This document shows, one piece after another, positions 22,424-31,175 of a stretch of DNA of 64,000 nucleotides. The notes beneath the pieces were generated by a model. The model saw only the letters and a list, made by a program, of their open reading frames with translations. It searched no databases and was not told the origin of the DNA. Every line of letters starts with the position of its first letter. Position 1 is the stretch's first letter. The position numbers were made by a program, and so were the translations under genes. The DNA comes from Weissella confusa (GTDB taxonomy: Bacteria; Bacillota; Bacilli; Lactobacillales; Lactobacillaceae): contig NZ_PVSN01000020.1 in NCBI RefSeq assembly GCF_004766315.1, positions 1 through 64,000 on the forward strand. Reading direction: 5' to 3'.

Positions 22424-23707
22424 ATGCAACAACCATTAGCATTTCGCATGCGACCTCGCACCATCGAAGAAATTGTTGGACAACAACATTTAGTTGGTGA
22501 AGGGAAAATTATTAATCGCATGGTGACGGCCAAGATGCTGTCGTCGATGATTTTATATGGCCCTCCAGGCACGGGTAAGACGAGTATCGCCAGTGCCATT
22601 GCCGGGTCAACGAAATATGCGTTCCGTATTTTGAATGCGGCAACGGATAGTAAGAAAGATCTACAAATTGTGGCTGAAGAAGCCAAGATGTCTGGTACGG
22701 TCGTCTTGTTGCTAGACGAGATTCACCGTCTAGACAAGACGAAACAAGACTTTTTGTTGCCCCACCTTGAGAGTGGACGCATCGTGTTGATTGGTGCCAC
22801 AACTGAAAATCCTTACCTATCGATTTTGCCAGCCATTCGGTCACGTACGCAAATCTTTGAAGTGAAGCCATTGTCCGAAGATGACATGAAGACAGCTATT
22901 CAAAGAGCACTAACGGATAAAGAGCGTGGTTTGGGTAACTTTGATGCCGTGCTGGATGATGAGGCAGAACGCCAATTGGTTTATGCAACGAATGGTGATT
23001 TGCGTTCTGCGTTGAATGGATTGGAGTTGGCAGTTAAGTCAACGGCGCCAAGTGAAGATGGTAAGGTGCACATCACGTTGCCAATTGTTGAAGAAACGGT
23101 GCAACGTAAAGCGTTGACGGCTGACAAGGATGGGGATGGGCATTATGATGTTATCTCCGCTTTGCAAAAGTCGATTCGTGGTAGTGATACAGATGCTGCG
23201 TTGCACTACTTGGCCCGTTTGATTGAAGCAGGTGACTTGCCAATTATTGCGCGACGTTTGCGTGTGATTGCCTACGAAGATATCGGCTTGGCAAATCCTG
23301 CGGTGGCGGCGCGTGCAGTGACCGCAATTGAAGCCGCTGAGAAACTTGGCTTTCCGGAAGCGCGTATTCCGTTGGCCAATGCAACGATTGAATTGGCACT
23401 GTCACCGAAGTCGAATTCAGCCTATACCGCGATCGATGCGGCGTTGGCTGATGTGCGCAAGGGTGGTACTGGCGATGTGCCGGATCATTTGCGTGATACG
23501 CATTACAAGGGTGCTGAAAAACTGGGGCACGGTGTGGAATACGTTTATCCACACGGTCATCCCGGTGATTGGGTACCGCAACAATATTTGCCAGATAAAC
23601 TGAATGGGGCGAACTATTTCGTGCCGGCGGGAAATTCTAAGGTTGAGCAAGCCTATAAGGAACAGTACCAAAAGCTACGTGACGCTCAGAAAAATGGTTT
23701 ACGTTAA
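22424..23707 (+). CDS. rarA: Replication-associated recombination protein A (RarA/MgsA AAA+ ATPase)
   Basis: AAA+ ATPase related to clamp-loader subunits that acts at stalled replication forks. 427 aa from ATG 22424, chosen for its GAGAGGAGG ribosome site; an upstream in-frame ATG at 22382 lies inside the previous gene. Walker A GPPGTGKT is at ~46-53, Walker B LLLDEIHR near 96-103, sensor 1 GATTENPY near 125. C-terminal MgsA domain motifs include KSIRGSDTDAALHYLARLI and YEDIGLANP, and the end has the typical PDHLRDTHYKGAEKLG and GYVYPH-type segment. Full length and intact. Confidence 0.96.
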   Translation: MQQPLAFRMRPRTIEEIVGQQHLVGEGKIINRMVTAKMLSSMILYGPPGTGKTSIASAIAGSTKYAFRILNAATDSKKDLQIVAEEAKMSGTVVLLLDEIHRLDKTKQDFLLPHLESGRIVLIGATTENPYLSILPAIRSRTQIFEVKPLSEDDMKTAIQRALTDKERGLGNFDAVLDDEAERQLVYATNGDLRSALNGLELAVKSTAPSEDGKVHITLPIVEETVQRKALTADKDGDGHYDVISALQKSIRGSDTDAALHYLARLIEAGDLPIIARRLRVIAYEDIGLANPAVAARAVTAIEAAEKLGFPEARIPLANATIELALSPKSNSAYTAIDAALADVRKGGTGDVPDHLRDTHYKGAEKLGHGVEYVYPHGHPGDWVPQQYLPDKLNGANYFVPAGNSKVEQAYKEQYQKLRDAQKNGLR

Positions 23708-23716
23708 CTACTGCTT

Positions 23717-23739
23717 TTTTACACTTGGAAGCGTATAAT
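23717..23739 (+). promoter_or_regulatory. Promoter of the 6S RNA candidate
   Basis: A perfect -10 box TATAAT at 23734-23739 lies about seven bases before the proposed RNA start. No good -35 hexamer is visible at the usual spacing. Confidence 0.6.
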
Positions 23740-23745
23740 AACGGT

Positions 23746-23940
23746 ATGCGAATTCCTTGGACGTACGCATGATTCCTACTATATGTAGTTGCTTTACAAC
23801 CATATTGACCGGGGATGTCGGGAAGCCGGCGAGGCAAGCTATTTCACTTAGTAGCCGCTAAAGCTGACTTATTCACCCACTTACCTATAATCTGGAGTCA
23901 ACTCATTGTGAATCGTTAACGGCGCCAATCAAGTGTTCGT
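23746..23940 (+). ncRNA. ssrS: 6S RNA (SsrS) candidate
   Basis: A ~195-base non-coding stretch between rarA and the uspA-type gene, with its own TATAAT box upstream and a strong terminator downstream. The ends can pair partially (CGAATTCCTTG with CAAGTGTTCG, imperfect), as expected for the closing stem of the long 6S hairpin that mimics an open promoter and sequesters sigma-A RNA polymerase. In Lactobacillales, 6S RNA is commonly found just downstream of rarA. The call rests on position, size and ends; I could not fold it or match it to a covariance model. Confidence 0.6.
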
Positions 23941-23976
23941 GCGCTACCACGGTTAGCCCTGGTAGCGCTTTTCTTT
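23941..23976 (+). terminator. Terminator of the 6S RNA candidate
   Basis: Stem GCGCTACCACGG / CCTGGTAGCGC (one bulge) followed by TTTTCTTTT. Confidence 0.85.
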
Positions 23977-24012
23977 TGCAATTATTATTTTTTGAGATAG
24001 AGGATGAATAAA

Positions 24013-24291
24013 ATGGGCATCATCATTATGTATATTGTCTTTGCGCTGTTGATTGGCGCAATGGGTATTTATCTACTAACACACCGTCAAGGCTTTTTGA
24101 ACTTGTCGGCGTCACAAGCGCGTATGCCAGCAACATTTTTCGGTTGGTTCTTCACGCTTGATGCATTGGCATTGATTGTTAGTGTTGTGTTGCATGGTTC
24201 AGAGCCGTTGCCAGCCGGCATCTTCGTTATCTTGGCAACAATTCTAACGACGGTCTTGGCCGTTGTGGTCACATCACGATTGTTTAAATAG
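24013..24291 (+). CDS. Small three-helix membrane protein
   Basis: 92 aa, three hydrophobic segments (about residues 3-20, 38-58 and 67-85) with a basic end RLFK. ATG 24013 has AGAGG nine bases upstream; the in-frame ATG at 24004 abuts that same ribosome site, so it is less likely. No named function recognised. It lies between the 6S RNA candidate and the stress protein gene, and a terminator follows. Confidence 0.72.
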   Translation: MGIIIMYIVFALLIGAMGIYLLTHRQGFLNLSASQARMPATFFGWFFTLDALALIVSVVLHGSEPLPAGIFVILATILTTVLAVVVTSRLFK

Positions 24292-24305
24292 TCATACTTT
24301 GGTTG

Positions 24306-24342
24306 TAGCATCTGTGAAATCTTCATAGGTGCTATTTTTTTT
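24306..24342 (+). terminator. Terminator after the small membrane protein gene
   Basis: Stem TAGCATCT / AGGTGCTA (one G-T pair), then eight T residues. Confidence 0.7.
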
Positions 24343-24424
24343 AGACATGGTTTATTTACCAAAATTATTACAAATGGCGTATAATGAACATATAGGCAAA
24401 TAGCCACTTAGAGGAGGAACTATC

Positions 24425-24880
24425 ATGGCTGATACTAATGTAAACTACAAGAACATTTTGATTCCAGTTGATGGATCAAAGGAAGCTGAAGCTGCTTTTG
24501 GGAAGGCAATTCAAGTTGCATTGCGTAATGGGGAAGACGCTAACTTGCACATTTTGCACGTTATCGATACACGCGCATTCCAAAACGTAACGGACTTCAA
24601 GACGACGATGGTCGAGCAAGTTGCTGGAACTGCAAAGAAGACTTTGGAGACTTACTTGCAACAAGCTAAGGATGCCGGCGTTAAGAACGTGGACTACACA
24701 ATTGAGTACGGTTCACCAAAGGACATCATTGCTCACCAAGCGCCTGAGAAGATGAATGTTGATTTGATTATGATTGGTGCTACTGGTTTGAACGCCATTG
24801 AGCGCTTGTTGATTGGATCAGTAACTGAATACGTAACGCGTACAGCAAACGTTGATACGTTGATTGTTCGTACTAAGTAA
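24425..24880 (+). CDS. Universal stress protein, UspA family
   Basis: 151-aa cytoplasmic nucleotide-binding stress protein. Starts after GAGGAGGA with NYKNILIPVDGSKEAEAAF, the family's first strand. The ATP-binding signature G-x2-G-x9-G-S is intact as GATGLNAIERLLIGS near residues 115-130, preceded by VDLIMIG. A TATAAT box at 24380-24385 upstream suggests its own promoter. Single gene, terminator behind it. Confidence 0.93.
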   Translation: MADTNVNYKNILIPVDGSKEAEAAFGKAIQVALRNGEDANLHILHVIDTRAFQNVTDFKTTMVEQVAGTAKKTLETYLQQAKDAGVKNVDYTIEYGSPKDIIAHQAPEKMNVDLIMIGATGLNAIERLLIGSVTEYVTRTANVDTLIVRTK

Positions 24881-24891
24881 TTGATATGACT

Positions 24892-24922
24892 AGACCACTG
24901 GGGAAACCCGGTGGTCTTTTTA
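24892..24922 (+). terminator. Terminator after the universal stress protein gene
   Basis: Stem AGACCACTGGG / CCCGGTGGTCT with a GAAA-type loop and a T run. Confidence 0.88.
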
Positions 24923-24994
24923 TTTTGTTTGTCTGGTTTTTAGCATGCAAAACTGTTGCCAATGCGATACATAAAAATACGTATAAACCCGAAG

Positions 24995-25023
24995 TTCACA
25001 CTTTCTTCACAATTTAGACACAA
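24995..25023 (+). promoter_or_regulatory. Direct-repeat operator candidate before the first WxL gene
   Basis: TTCACA at 24995 and again at 25006 (11-bp period), with a weaker GACACA at 25018. One-turn-spaced direct hexamers upstream of a weak promoter (TATTAT -10 near 25040, no clear -35) are typical for OmpR/PhoB-type response regulators. A similar pair is found before the gene at 31176. Confidence 0.4.
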
Positions 25024-25116
25024 ACCAACGCTTACTTTATCTTATTATCTTTAATAAGGGAATTTTCCTTAATATAAAGAGAAACGAATTTGAAGAATTC
25101 GTGAAGGGGTAGAGAC

Positions 25117-25761
25117 ATGAAGTTTGCAACGATTGCAGCAACTGTTTTGGTAGCAAGTTCTGTTTTGGCATCAGCTGGTGTGGTTTCAGCTGATGGTATT
25201 GGTACGAAGGTCGATGATAACAACTACAAGGCACAAGGTACGGCGAGTGTTAATGTGGTAAAGGGTGACGATGCTCAATTTACTGTTGATCAAGTACCTG
25301 GTTTTGGAACGACCGACAATGGCGAGGGAAAGACTGTGGCAAATGACTTGGACTTTGGTACGGTTACTTTGTCTCAATTGGCGAAGGCCCAACAGCCTAT
25401 GACTGCACAACTTAACAAGGGTGCGTTTGCAGTTACCAACACGATGGGAATTCAAAGCTGGAAGTTGACTGCAACGATGGATTCTTTCAGAAATGAGACT
25501 GCGAATGATGACTTTGCAGGGACTTTGGTAATTAACAATGTTCCTTTGACTCCAGGTAAAGAGGCACAACTTTACTCATCAGATAATGAGGATGGATTCA
25601 AGGCGGCGGGTGACAATGGATCAAAGTCTAAGTGGATTAGTCCAGCGGCTGATGCTAGCATGATTGTTCCTACTGATGCAAAGCTTGGTAACTATACAGC
25701 CAACATCACGTACAAGTTGACTACAGGTGTCTCAGGTAATGCTTCATCAAGTGCCAACTAA
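25117..25761 (+). CDS. WxL-domain surface protein (operon leader)
   Basis: Secreted protein that attaches non-covalently to the cell wall. 214 aa: signal peptide MKFATIAATVLVASSVLASA ending near VVSADG, then a single WxL domain. Its first motif is SWKLTATM (W-x-L intact); the distal motif near the end, usually ...W-x-L, is ITYKLTTGV, with Tyr in place of Trp. DFGTVTLSQLAKAQQ is the typical central strand. Start ATG 25117 after GAAGGGG. It leads the operon; a hairpin follows before the WxLIP gene at 25868. Confidence 0.88.
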   Translation: MKFATIAATVLVASSVLASAGVVSADGIGTKVDDNNYKAQGTASVNVVKGDDAQFTVDQVPGFGTTDNGEGKTVANDLDFGTVTLSQLAKAQQPMTAQLNKGAFAVTNTMGIQSWKLTATMDSFRNETANDDFAGTLVINNVPLTPGKEAQLYSSDNEDGFKAAGDNGSKSKWISPAADASMIVPTDAKLGNYTANITYKLTTGVSGNASSSAN

Positions 25762-25802
25762 TTAATACGGCTATTAACTAAGTTTGATATGTAAAGCAAA
25801 TG

Positions 25803-25826
25803 GTCTGGTTTCTGCCAGGCTTTTTG
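25803..25826 (+). terminator. Weak intra-operon terminator between WxL and WxLIP genes
   Basis: Stem GTCTGG / CCAGGC with a 6-base loop and five T residues. Short enough to be partly read through, which would give more WxL than WxLIP message. Confidence 0.5.
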
Positions 25827-25867
25827 TGTTTAATTTTGAGAGATTTTGAGAGAGAGAAAATAAAAAC

Positions 25868-27136
25868 ATGGCCAAGTGGGTTAAATTGGCAATCGCTGCT
25901 GCGGTTGCTGTGCCAATGTTGATGACGACTGCTTATGCAGCCGATGATTATAGTGTGGTGGCGGTTCAACCGGACAATCAACGTACAGAATCTGACAATG
26001 TCGGTTACGTTGATGTGAAGGCTGACCCAGGATCACAACAAACGTTGCAATTCCAATTGTCTAACACGTCAAACAAGACGATTAAGATTAAGATGACTGC
26101 TGGTACGGCCACGACGAGTGATAACGGTGCAATTAATTACGCCACACAAGATGTAAAGCCAACGTTGACGGATGGTTTGGTCAACAAGATGGGTGACTAT
26201 CTTAAGGCTGACCAATCAGAAATCACACTGAAGCCTGGTCAAAACACAACGGCAACGGCCACGTTGAAGGCGCCTGCGCAACAATTTGAAGGACGTATGG
26301 CTGGTGGGGTTAGCTTTGTTGAAGAGAATCAGAATCGATCGACCCAGTCAACGAATTCAATGAAGATTAATGCCACGTACGAATATGACGTGGCGGTTTT
26401 GTTGTCTAACAACCAACGCATTGCGGAAGGTATGTTGCAAATGGGTGGTGTGAAGGCGACGCAAGTTAACCGTCACACTGTGTTCGCTGTTAACGTTAAG
26501 AATCCAACATCAAGTTTCATCAACGCGTTGGGGATGAAGACAACCGTAACGGGACCTGATGGTGTGAAATTTACGCGTATGCAAGCGAACATGCAGATGG
26601 CGCCGAATACCCAATTCAACTGGGGCATTTACACCAACGGTAAGGCGCTTAAGACGGGTGATTATCGTGTTGTAACGGATACTTACTGGTCAAAGGACGG
26701 CCAACGTCGCTTTAAGTTTAGTGGCGACAAGTACACGTACCACATTCAAACTGAAAAGACGGTTCACGTGACAGCTAAGCAAGCTGCTGATTTGAACAAG
26801 CGTGACTACGACTTGCAAATCAGCTCAAAGATGCCATTGGCCTACAAGGTCTTCATTGGTATTTTGCTAGCAATTGCGGCAATTATCTTGTGGTTCGTCT
26901 TCTTCAAGAAGCGCAATGTCACGGTCCAAGTTATTGATTTGATGACAAACCGTATTGTGATGAAGGAACGTGCACGTGCGTCACGCATGGGTAAGGTGAC
27001 GTTGACGTTGCCAGAATCAGTACGCTTGATGAATGATAAGCATGCAACATTGACGGATGAGCGTACGTTGGTTGTGAAGGCAACACAAACGTATATTGAA
27101 GTTGAAGTTGCAGCATTATCAACGTCAAAAGGATAG
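25868..27136 (+). CDS. WxLIP protein (DUF916-DUF3324) with C-terminal cytoplasmic domain
   Basis: 422 aa. Signal peptide ending TTAYAADDYSV; DUF916 (~25-150; VGYVDVKADPGSQQTLQF, NTSNKTIKIKMTAGTA, MAGGVSFVEE); DUF3324 (~165-310) with the family hallmark MQMAPNTQFNW; membrane helix AYKVFIGILLAIAAIILWFV followed by FKKR. Unlike typical WxLIP proteins, about 75 residues follow the helix: NVTVQVIDLMTNRIVMKERA...GKVTLTLPES..., a beta-rich segment that should be cytoplasmic by the positive-inside rule. The two WxLIP genes after it share this tail; the other four do not. The next WxL gene starts 4 bases after its stop. Confidence 0.9.
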   Translation: MAKWVKLAIAAAVAVPMLMTTAYAADDYSVVAVQPDNQRTESDNVGYVDVKADPGSQQTLQFQLSNTSNKTIKIKMTAGTATTSDNGAINYATQDVKPTLTDGLVNKMGDYLKADQSEITLKPGQNTTATATLKAPAQQFEGRMAGGVSFVEENQNRSTQSTNSMKINATYEYDVAVLLSNNQRIAEGMLQMGGVKATQVNRHTVFAVNVKNPTSSFINALGMKTTVTGPDGVKFTRMQANMQMAPNTQFNWGIYTNGKALKTGDYRVVTDTYWSKDGQRRFKFSGDKYTYHIQTEKTVHVTAKQAADLNKRDYDLQISSKMPLAYKVFIGILLAIAAIILWFVFFKKRNVTVQVIDLMTNRIVMKERARASRMGKVTLTLPESVRLMNDKHATLTDERTLVVKATQTYIEVEVAALSTSKG

Positions 27137-27140
27137 GGTA

Positions 27141-27641
27141 ATGAAACAAGGATTACTAATTATGATGGCCAGTCTTAGCGTGTTGGCTATGCCAATAGCT
27201 GGGCATGCCGATACGGCGACTGGACAAGCCAAGGTGAACATCATCGCTGGTAATCGCACGATGGATAAAGGTGTCGCATCAATTGATTTTGGTGACACAC
27301 TGTTGGATCGTTTAACGGTACCAACGACACGTGGTACAAAATTGCCAGCCGGTTCATTTCAGGTGACTGATCTTTCCGGATCTTCGGCAGGATGGTCATT
27401 ATCAATGGCAGCTGAAGAGTTCACAAACGGTTCTAACTCGTTTGATGGCATGCTAACGATTAACAACATTACAATCCGTGCCGATGCCACACAGCACAAT
27501 TCTGCGATGATTTTCCACAGCCAGGTGCCTGGTTATTGGGAGTCTCCAGCGGTTGATGCGAGTGTGACAATTCCAGGTGACGTGGTTGGACGTTATACAG
27601 CAAACGTTTTGTATACGTTAAATAACGGGGTTGCGCAATAG
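27141..27641 (+). CDS. WxL-domain surface protein
   Basis: 166 aa from ATG 27141 (ribosome site AAAGGATAGGG overlaps the end of the previous gene). Signal peptide MKQGLLIMMASLSVLAMPIA...HADTA. The first motif is GWSLSMAAEEF (W-x-L); the distal motif is VLYTLNNGVAQ, Tyr in place of Trp, ending the protein. ASIDFGDTLLDRL is the usual central strand. It is the second secreted member of the alternating WxL/WxLIP operon, and one of the shortest WxL proteins here: essentially a bare wall-binding domain. Confidence 0.86.
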   Translation: MKQGLLIMMASLSVLAMPIAGHADTATGQAKVNIIAGNRTMDKGVASIDFGDTLLDRLTVPTTRGTKLPAGSFQVTDLSGSSAGWSLSMAAEEFTNGSNSFDGMLTINNITIRADATQHNSAMIFHSQVPGYWESPAVDASVTIPGDVVGRYTANVLYTLNNGVAQ

Positions 27642-27654
27642 GGTACGCAATCCT

Positions 27655-27670
27655 CCCCGCCTCGGCGGGA
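27655..27670 (+). other. GC-rich intercistronic hairpin
   Basis: Short stem with CCCGC / GCGGG and a CTCG tetraloop, then ATACATATA. No T run, so it is not a terminator. A matching hairpin plus ATACATATA occurs at 33006; both may be RNA processing or stability elements. Confidence 0.45.
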
Positions 27671-27699
27671 TACATATAAGGGAAGTAGGGACAATCAAC

Positions 27700-29186
27700 A
27701 TGCGACGTGAAATGGGGATAACAATTTTAGTGATTGCGCTATTAGTGCCTGGTTCTGTGCATGCAGCCACGGTCGGTCATGATGATTACAGTGTGACGTA
27801 TATCGAATCTGATTCGCAGCGACCAAGTGCACGAGGTGTTGGGTACGCCGACGTGATTGCAGCGCCAGGTTCATCACAAACATTGCGTTATCAAATTCAA
27901 AACATTTCAGCTAAGACCATCAAGGTTGATATGACCAAGGGAACGGCTGGTAGTAGTGAAAACGGTAGTGTCGTCTACACAACTGAAAATTGGCCAAACA
28001 AGGACTTTGTCAATTTGCCAACACGTATGGAAAATCATTTGACGGTCGATGAACCAGTGATACATTGACGCCCGGTCAAATTAAGACGGTGACGGCGCAA
28101 TTGTCTATGCCTGATGCGCCGTTCGATGGCACGATTGCCGGTGGGGTTGGCTTTAAAGAGGAGAATCAATACCACACGGCATCAACGCAATATCGTTTGA
28201 ATGCACAAGTGAAGTATGACATTGCGGTGTTGGCACAAAACGCTGAACCAAAGATTTATAATATGCAACCTTCCGTCGTTTCAGAAGGAGCGAAGGTTGT
28301 TGATGGACAAGCTGGCTTTGTATTCCACTTCCAGAATCCTTACCCAGCATTTATAAATCGCATGAAGATGGACGTGGAAATCACGTCACCAAGCGGTAAG
28401 AAGTATCACCGTGTGCAGTCGATGATGCAAATGGCGCCGAATACATGTTTGAATTGGACAGTATGGCTAGGCGGTGACAAGGTAGAGGCTGGTACATATC
28501 GCGTGTCAGTGAATGGATCGGCTGCTGAACCGGCTACACTGGTTCCTGGGGCGATTACCAAGCAAACCGATACAGACAAGAGTAGTGCGACAAAGACAGC
28601 AAGTTCGAGTGATGCTAAGAGTTCAGTGGCACCTGAAAATGAATTAACGGTGCCTGATGATCAGGCTGCATCAGCCCAAAGTTCAGTCAGTGTCGCCACA
28701 TCTGAAGCGCAATCAGCTGGTTCATCTATTTTGGTGCCAAGTAGTCGCAAATTGAAGGCGACGACTAATGTGCCGATTTCAACGGCGCAAGCAAAGCACT
28801 TAAATAGTACATTGGTCAATGCAGGACATCATTTGAATCCGATTATCACGAAGGTATTGCTTGGGTTAGGCGCACTAGCTGGATTCTTGTGGTTCTTGTG
28901 GTACAAGCGCCGTCATCACACGGTTTACTTCTACACGGAAGATGACCTGTTGGTGGCCAAAGAACACTGCACATCACATCTCTTTAAGAAACAAATGCGA
29001 CTTGATGTCCCTGCCGGCTTCTTAGCTGTGAAGCAGGATGGGGATGGTGAAGCAGTCTATGACATGACAGGACAACCAGTCCTTGTGGCAAAGGTTGCTG
29101 TTGATTATCGTCAAGAGAGTCAATCATTTACTGTGATTGCGAGAACGGAAGGAGGGGAAGGCACTCATGAAGAAATGGCAAACTAA
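27700..29186 (+). pseudogene. WxLIP protein (DUF916-DUF3324), frameshifted
   Basis: ATG 27700 after GGGAAGTAGGG. The first ~120 residues (signal peptide ...VHAATVGHDDYSV, DUF916 core) end in a premature TGA at 28066-28068 because one base is missing at about 28061-28064; the relatives read EITLKPGQ where this gene would read VITLTPGQ. The second frame carries the rest from 28069: TIAGGVGFKEE, MMQMAPNTCLNW, a Ser-rich spacer (about 28570-28800) not found in the other copies, a membrane helix (VLLGLGALAGFLWFLW) with YKRR, and the ~85-residue cytoplasmic tail (YFYTEDDLLVAKEH...). The broken protein would lack its membrane anchor. The 3' end overlaps the next gene's start. Confidence 0.85.
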
Positions 29187-29718
29187 GGCTATGCTACTGA
29201 GCGCAGGCTTGGTGTTGGCAACGACTGGAACGGTTGCGCTAGCTGATCAATCAGGAAGTACATCAACTGGTTTGGAAGTGACTGGTACACCGGTAACGCT
29301 TCAGGCAGCGGCTGGTGGTACGGATTTAAATTTTGAAGCTGTCCGTTTGGCTGAATTGGCCAAGGGACCGGTCACACGTGAAGTGACCTTGCCCAAAGGC
29401 ACTTTCACAGTGACGAATTATACTGGCATGGAACAAAGTTGGAGCCTAGTAGCGGGGATTACAAATTTCCAACAATCATTGGTGGGAACGAAATTCGACG
29501 GTCATTTAACAATTAATGGCCAAGAATTGCACGTCGCTGAAGATGGTTCGTTGGTTGGTAGCGCCACGATTGCGCATGACACCATGGCTTTTAGTGACTA
29601 CACGTGGGAGTCACCTGAAATGAAGGTCAGTTTGACAATTCCGCCAACCGTTTCAATTGGAACTTACAACGCAACAATTCAGTATGAACTACAAAATGGC
29701 GTTGTTAATCCAGGGTAG
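29167..29718 (+). CDS. WxL-domain surface protein
   Basis: 183 aa, starting at ATG 29167 after GGAGGGGAAGG, inside the last bases of the previous WxLIP gene. Signal peptide MKKWQTKAMLLSAGLVLATT...VALADQ. First motif QSWSLVAGITNF; distal motif IQYELQNGVV with Tyr for Trp. A run FEAVRLAELAKGPVTREV takes the place of the DFG strand. Third WxL member of the operon, followed 9 bases later by its WxLIP partner. Confidence 0.86.
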   Translation: MKKWQTKAMLLSAGLVLATTGTVALADQSGSTSTGLEVTGTPVTLQAAAGGTDLNFEAVRLAELAKGPVTREVTLPKGTFTVTNYTGMEQSWSLVAGITNFQQSLVGTKFDGHLTINGQELHVAEDGSLVGSATIAHDTMAFSDYTWESPEMKVSLTIPPTVSIGTYNATIQYELQNGVVNPG

Positions 29719-29727
29719 GCAAGCATC

Positions 29728-30975
29728 ATGAAAAAGTTATTGTTAATCATTAGTTTCATGGTCATCAGTTGGCAAATGCCGGCAGTTGTCCATGCTGAAC
29801 AAGAGAGTGGGATTGCGGTTAGTTTGGAACAGCCGACCGCTCAGCGAGATGATGCGCAAGAGGTGAGTTACGCCGATGTGATGACCAAACCTGGTGATCG
29901 TACGACGCTGACGTTTGATATTGCGAACCAAGCAACTCATGACATCACAGTTGATGTGTCAGCGGGAACGGCGGGTACCAGTGCAAATGGTGCGGTGATT
30001 TATGGCACACAAAACTGGCCGGATAGTCGCTTTGCTGGATTGCCAGCACGTATGGAGCAGTACTTAAAGCCAACAGAGCCTAAGGTAACTGTGCCTGCGG
30101 GAACTATTCGAAAGACGACAGTTACGTTGGTGACGCCAGATAATGGTATTTCTGGTGTGATGGCAGGTGGGGTGACGTTTACGGCTGAAGGCCAAGCGGA
30201 TGTTAATTCGCAAAACGCGACCATGAACTTCAATACGGAAGTTGGTTACACGGTTGCCGTATTGAATCGCACAAGCAGCAGTATTTTGGTGCCTAACTTA
30301 ACCATTGGTAAGGCGTCAGCTAGGGTAATTGCGAGTGAAGCTGCTATCAGTATGCAGCTCATTAACAATACGCAGACGTTTTTGAATAGTTTGTATATGC
30401 GTGTCTCTATCGTCGGACCTCGCGGGACATATTTGCAACGTGAGGCTTCTAATATGCAGATGGCGCCTAACTCACAGTTTAATTACAAAGTCTGGGCTGG
30501 TGAACAGGACTTGCCTGCTGGCAATTATACTGTGACAGCTGTTGGTTATTATGTCCGTGAAAATGGGTTGCGTTACGATGCGTCAAACGGTAAGCGCTAT
30601 GCTTATCGTACGTTTAGCAAGGCGAATTTGTACATTAGCGATAAGACAGCAGCAAAGTTGCATAAGCAAAATGCGATGCTACGCAAGAGTCTATTCTGGC
30701 AACCATTGTTCTGGATGACAATTGGTGTGGCTGTTGTATTGATTGTGTTCTTTGTTTGGTTGCTAACGCGTCGTCGCCGTGTGCACTATAAGTTCATGTT
30801 GGCTGATGGCAAAATTGTTGCACGTGGTCATGTGCATTTGCGTCGCAAGGGACATGCCACGATCGAAATCCCGTCAGGATACGTATTGACGGTCGATACA
30901 CACGAAATTTCATCTGGACAAATTGTCTTAAAGGGCACGAATTTGCAGAACGATTTTGTTGTACGAGAGGGATAA
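29728..30975 (+). CDS. WxLIP protein (DUF916-DUF3324) with C-terminal cytoplasmic domain
   Basis: 415 aa. Signal peptide ending VVHAEQE; DUF916 (~25-155; VSYADVMTKPGDRTTLTF, GVMAGGVTF); DUF3324 (~165-300) with MQMAPNSQFNY; membrane helix FWMTIGVAVVLIVFFVWLL then TRRRR. As in the two upstream paralogues, a ~65-residue beta-type tail follows (FMLADGKIVARGHVHLRRKG, then ATIEIPSGYVL), predicted inside the cell. Intact last gene of the first WxL operon; 200 bases of promoter-type AT-rich sequence follow. Confidence 0.9.
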   Translation: MKKLLLIISFMVISWQMPAVVHAEQESGIAVSLEQPTAQRDDAQEVSYADVMTKPGDRTTLTFDIANQATHDITVDVSAGTAGTSANGAVIYGTQNWPDSRFAGLPARMEQYLKPTEPKVTVPAGTIRKTTVTLVTPDNGISGVMAGGVTFTAEGQADVNSQNATMNFNTEVGYTVAVLNRTSSSILVPNLTIGKASARVIASEAAISMQLINNTQTFLNSLYMRVSIVGPRGTYLQREASNMQMAPNSQFNYKVWAGEQDLPAGNYTVTAVGYYVRENGLRYDASNGKRYAYRTFSKANLYISDKTAAKLHKQNAMLRKSLFWQPLFWMTIGVAVVLIVFFVWLLTRRRRVHYKFMLADGKIVARGHVHLRRKGHATIEIPSGYVLTVDTHEISSGQIVLKGTNLQNDFVVREG

Positions 30976-31030
30976 GTAGGCGTAACATTACACTTATTCT
31001 TAATAAGTATGACGTTATCTTTCTCTAAAA

Positions 31031-31066
31031 TTCACATTTTTTTCAAAAATAAGAATAAATTGTGAA
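31031..31066 (+). promoter_or_regulatory. Direct-repeat operator candidate before the second WxL operon
   Basis: TTCACA at 31031 and TTCAAA at 31042 (11-bp period), then TGTGAA at 31061 in inverted orientation. Mirrors the TTCACA pair at 24995, suggesting common control of both WxL operons. Confidence 0.38.
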
Positions 31067-31175
31067 CAAACCCTGTTTTTTATAGACACTTATTGAAAGT
31101 AAGGCTATGATTATCAAGGTTCAGATGGAAATGTGAATTTTTATTGTTTATATAAGAGAGAAAAGAGAAGATATC

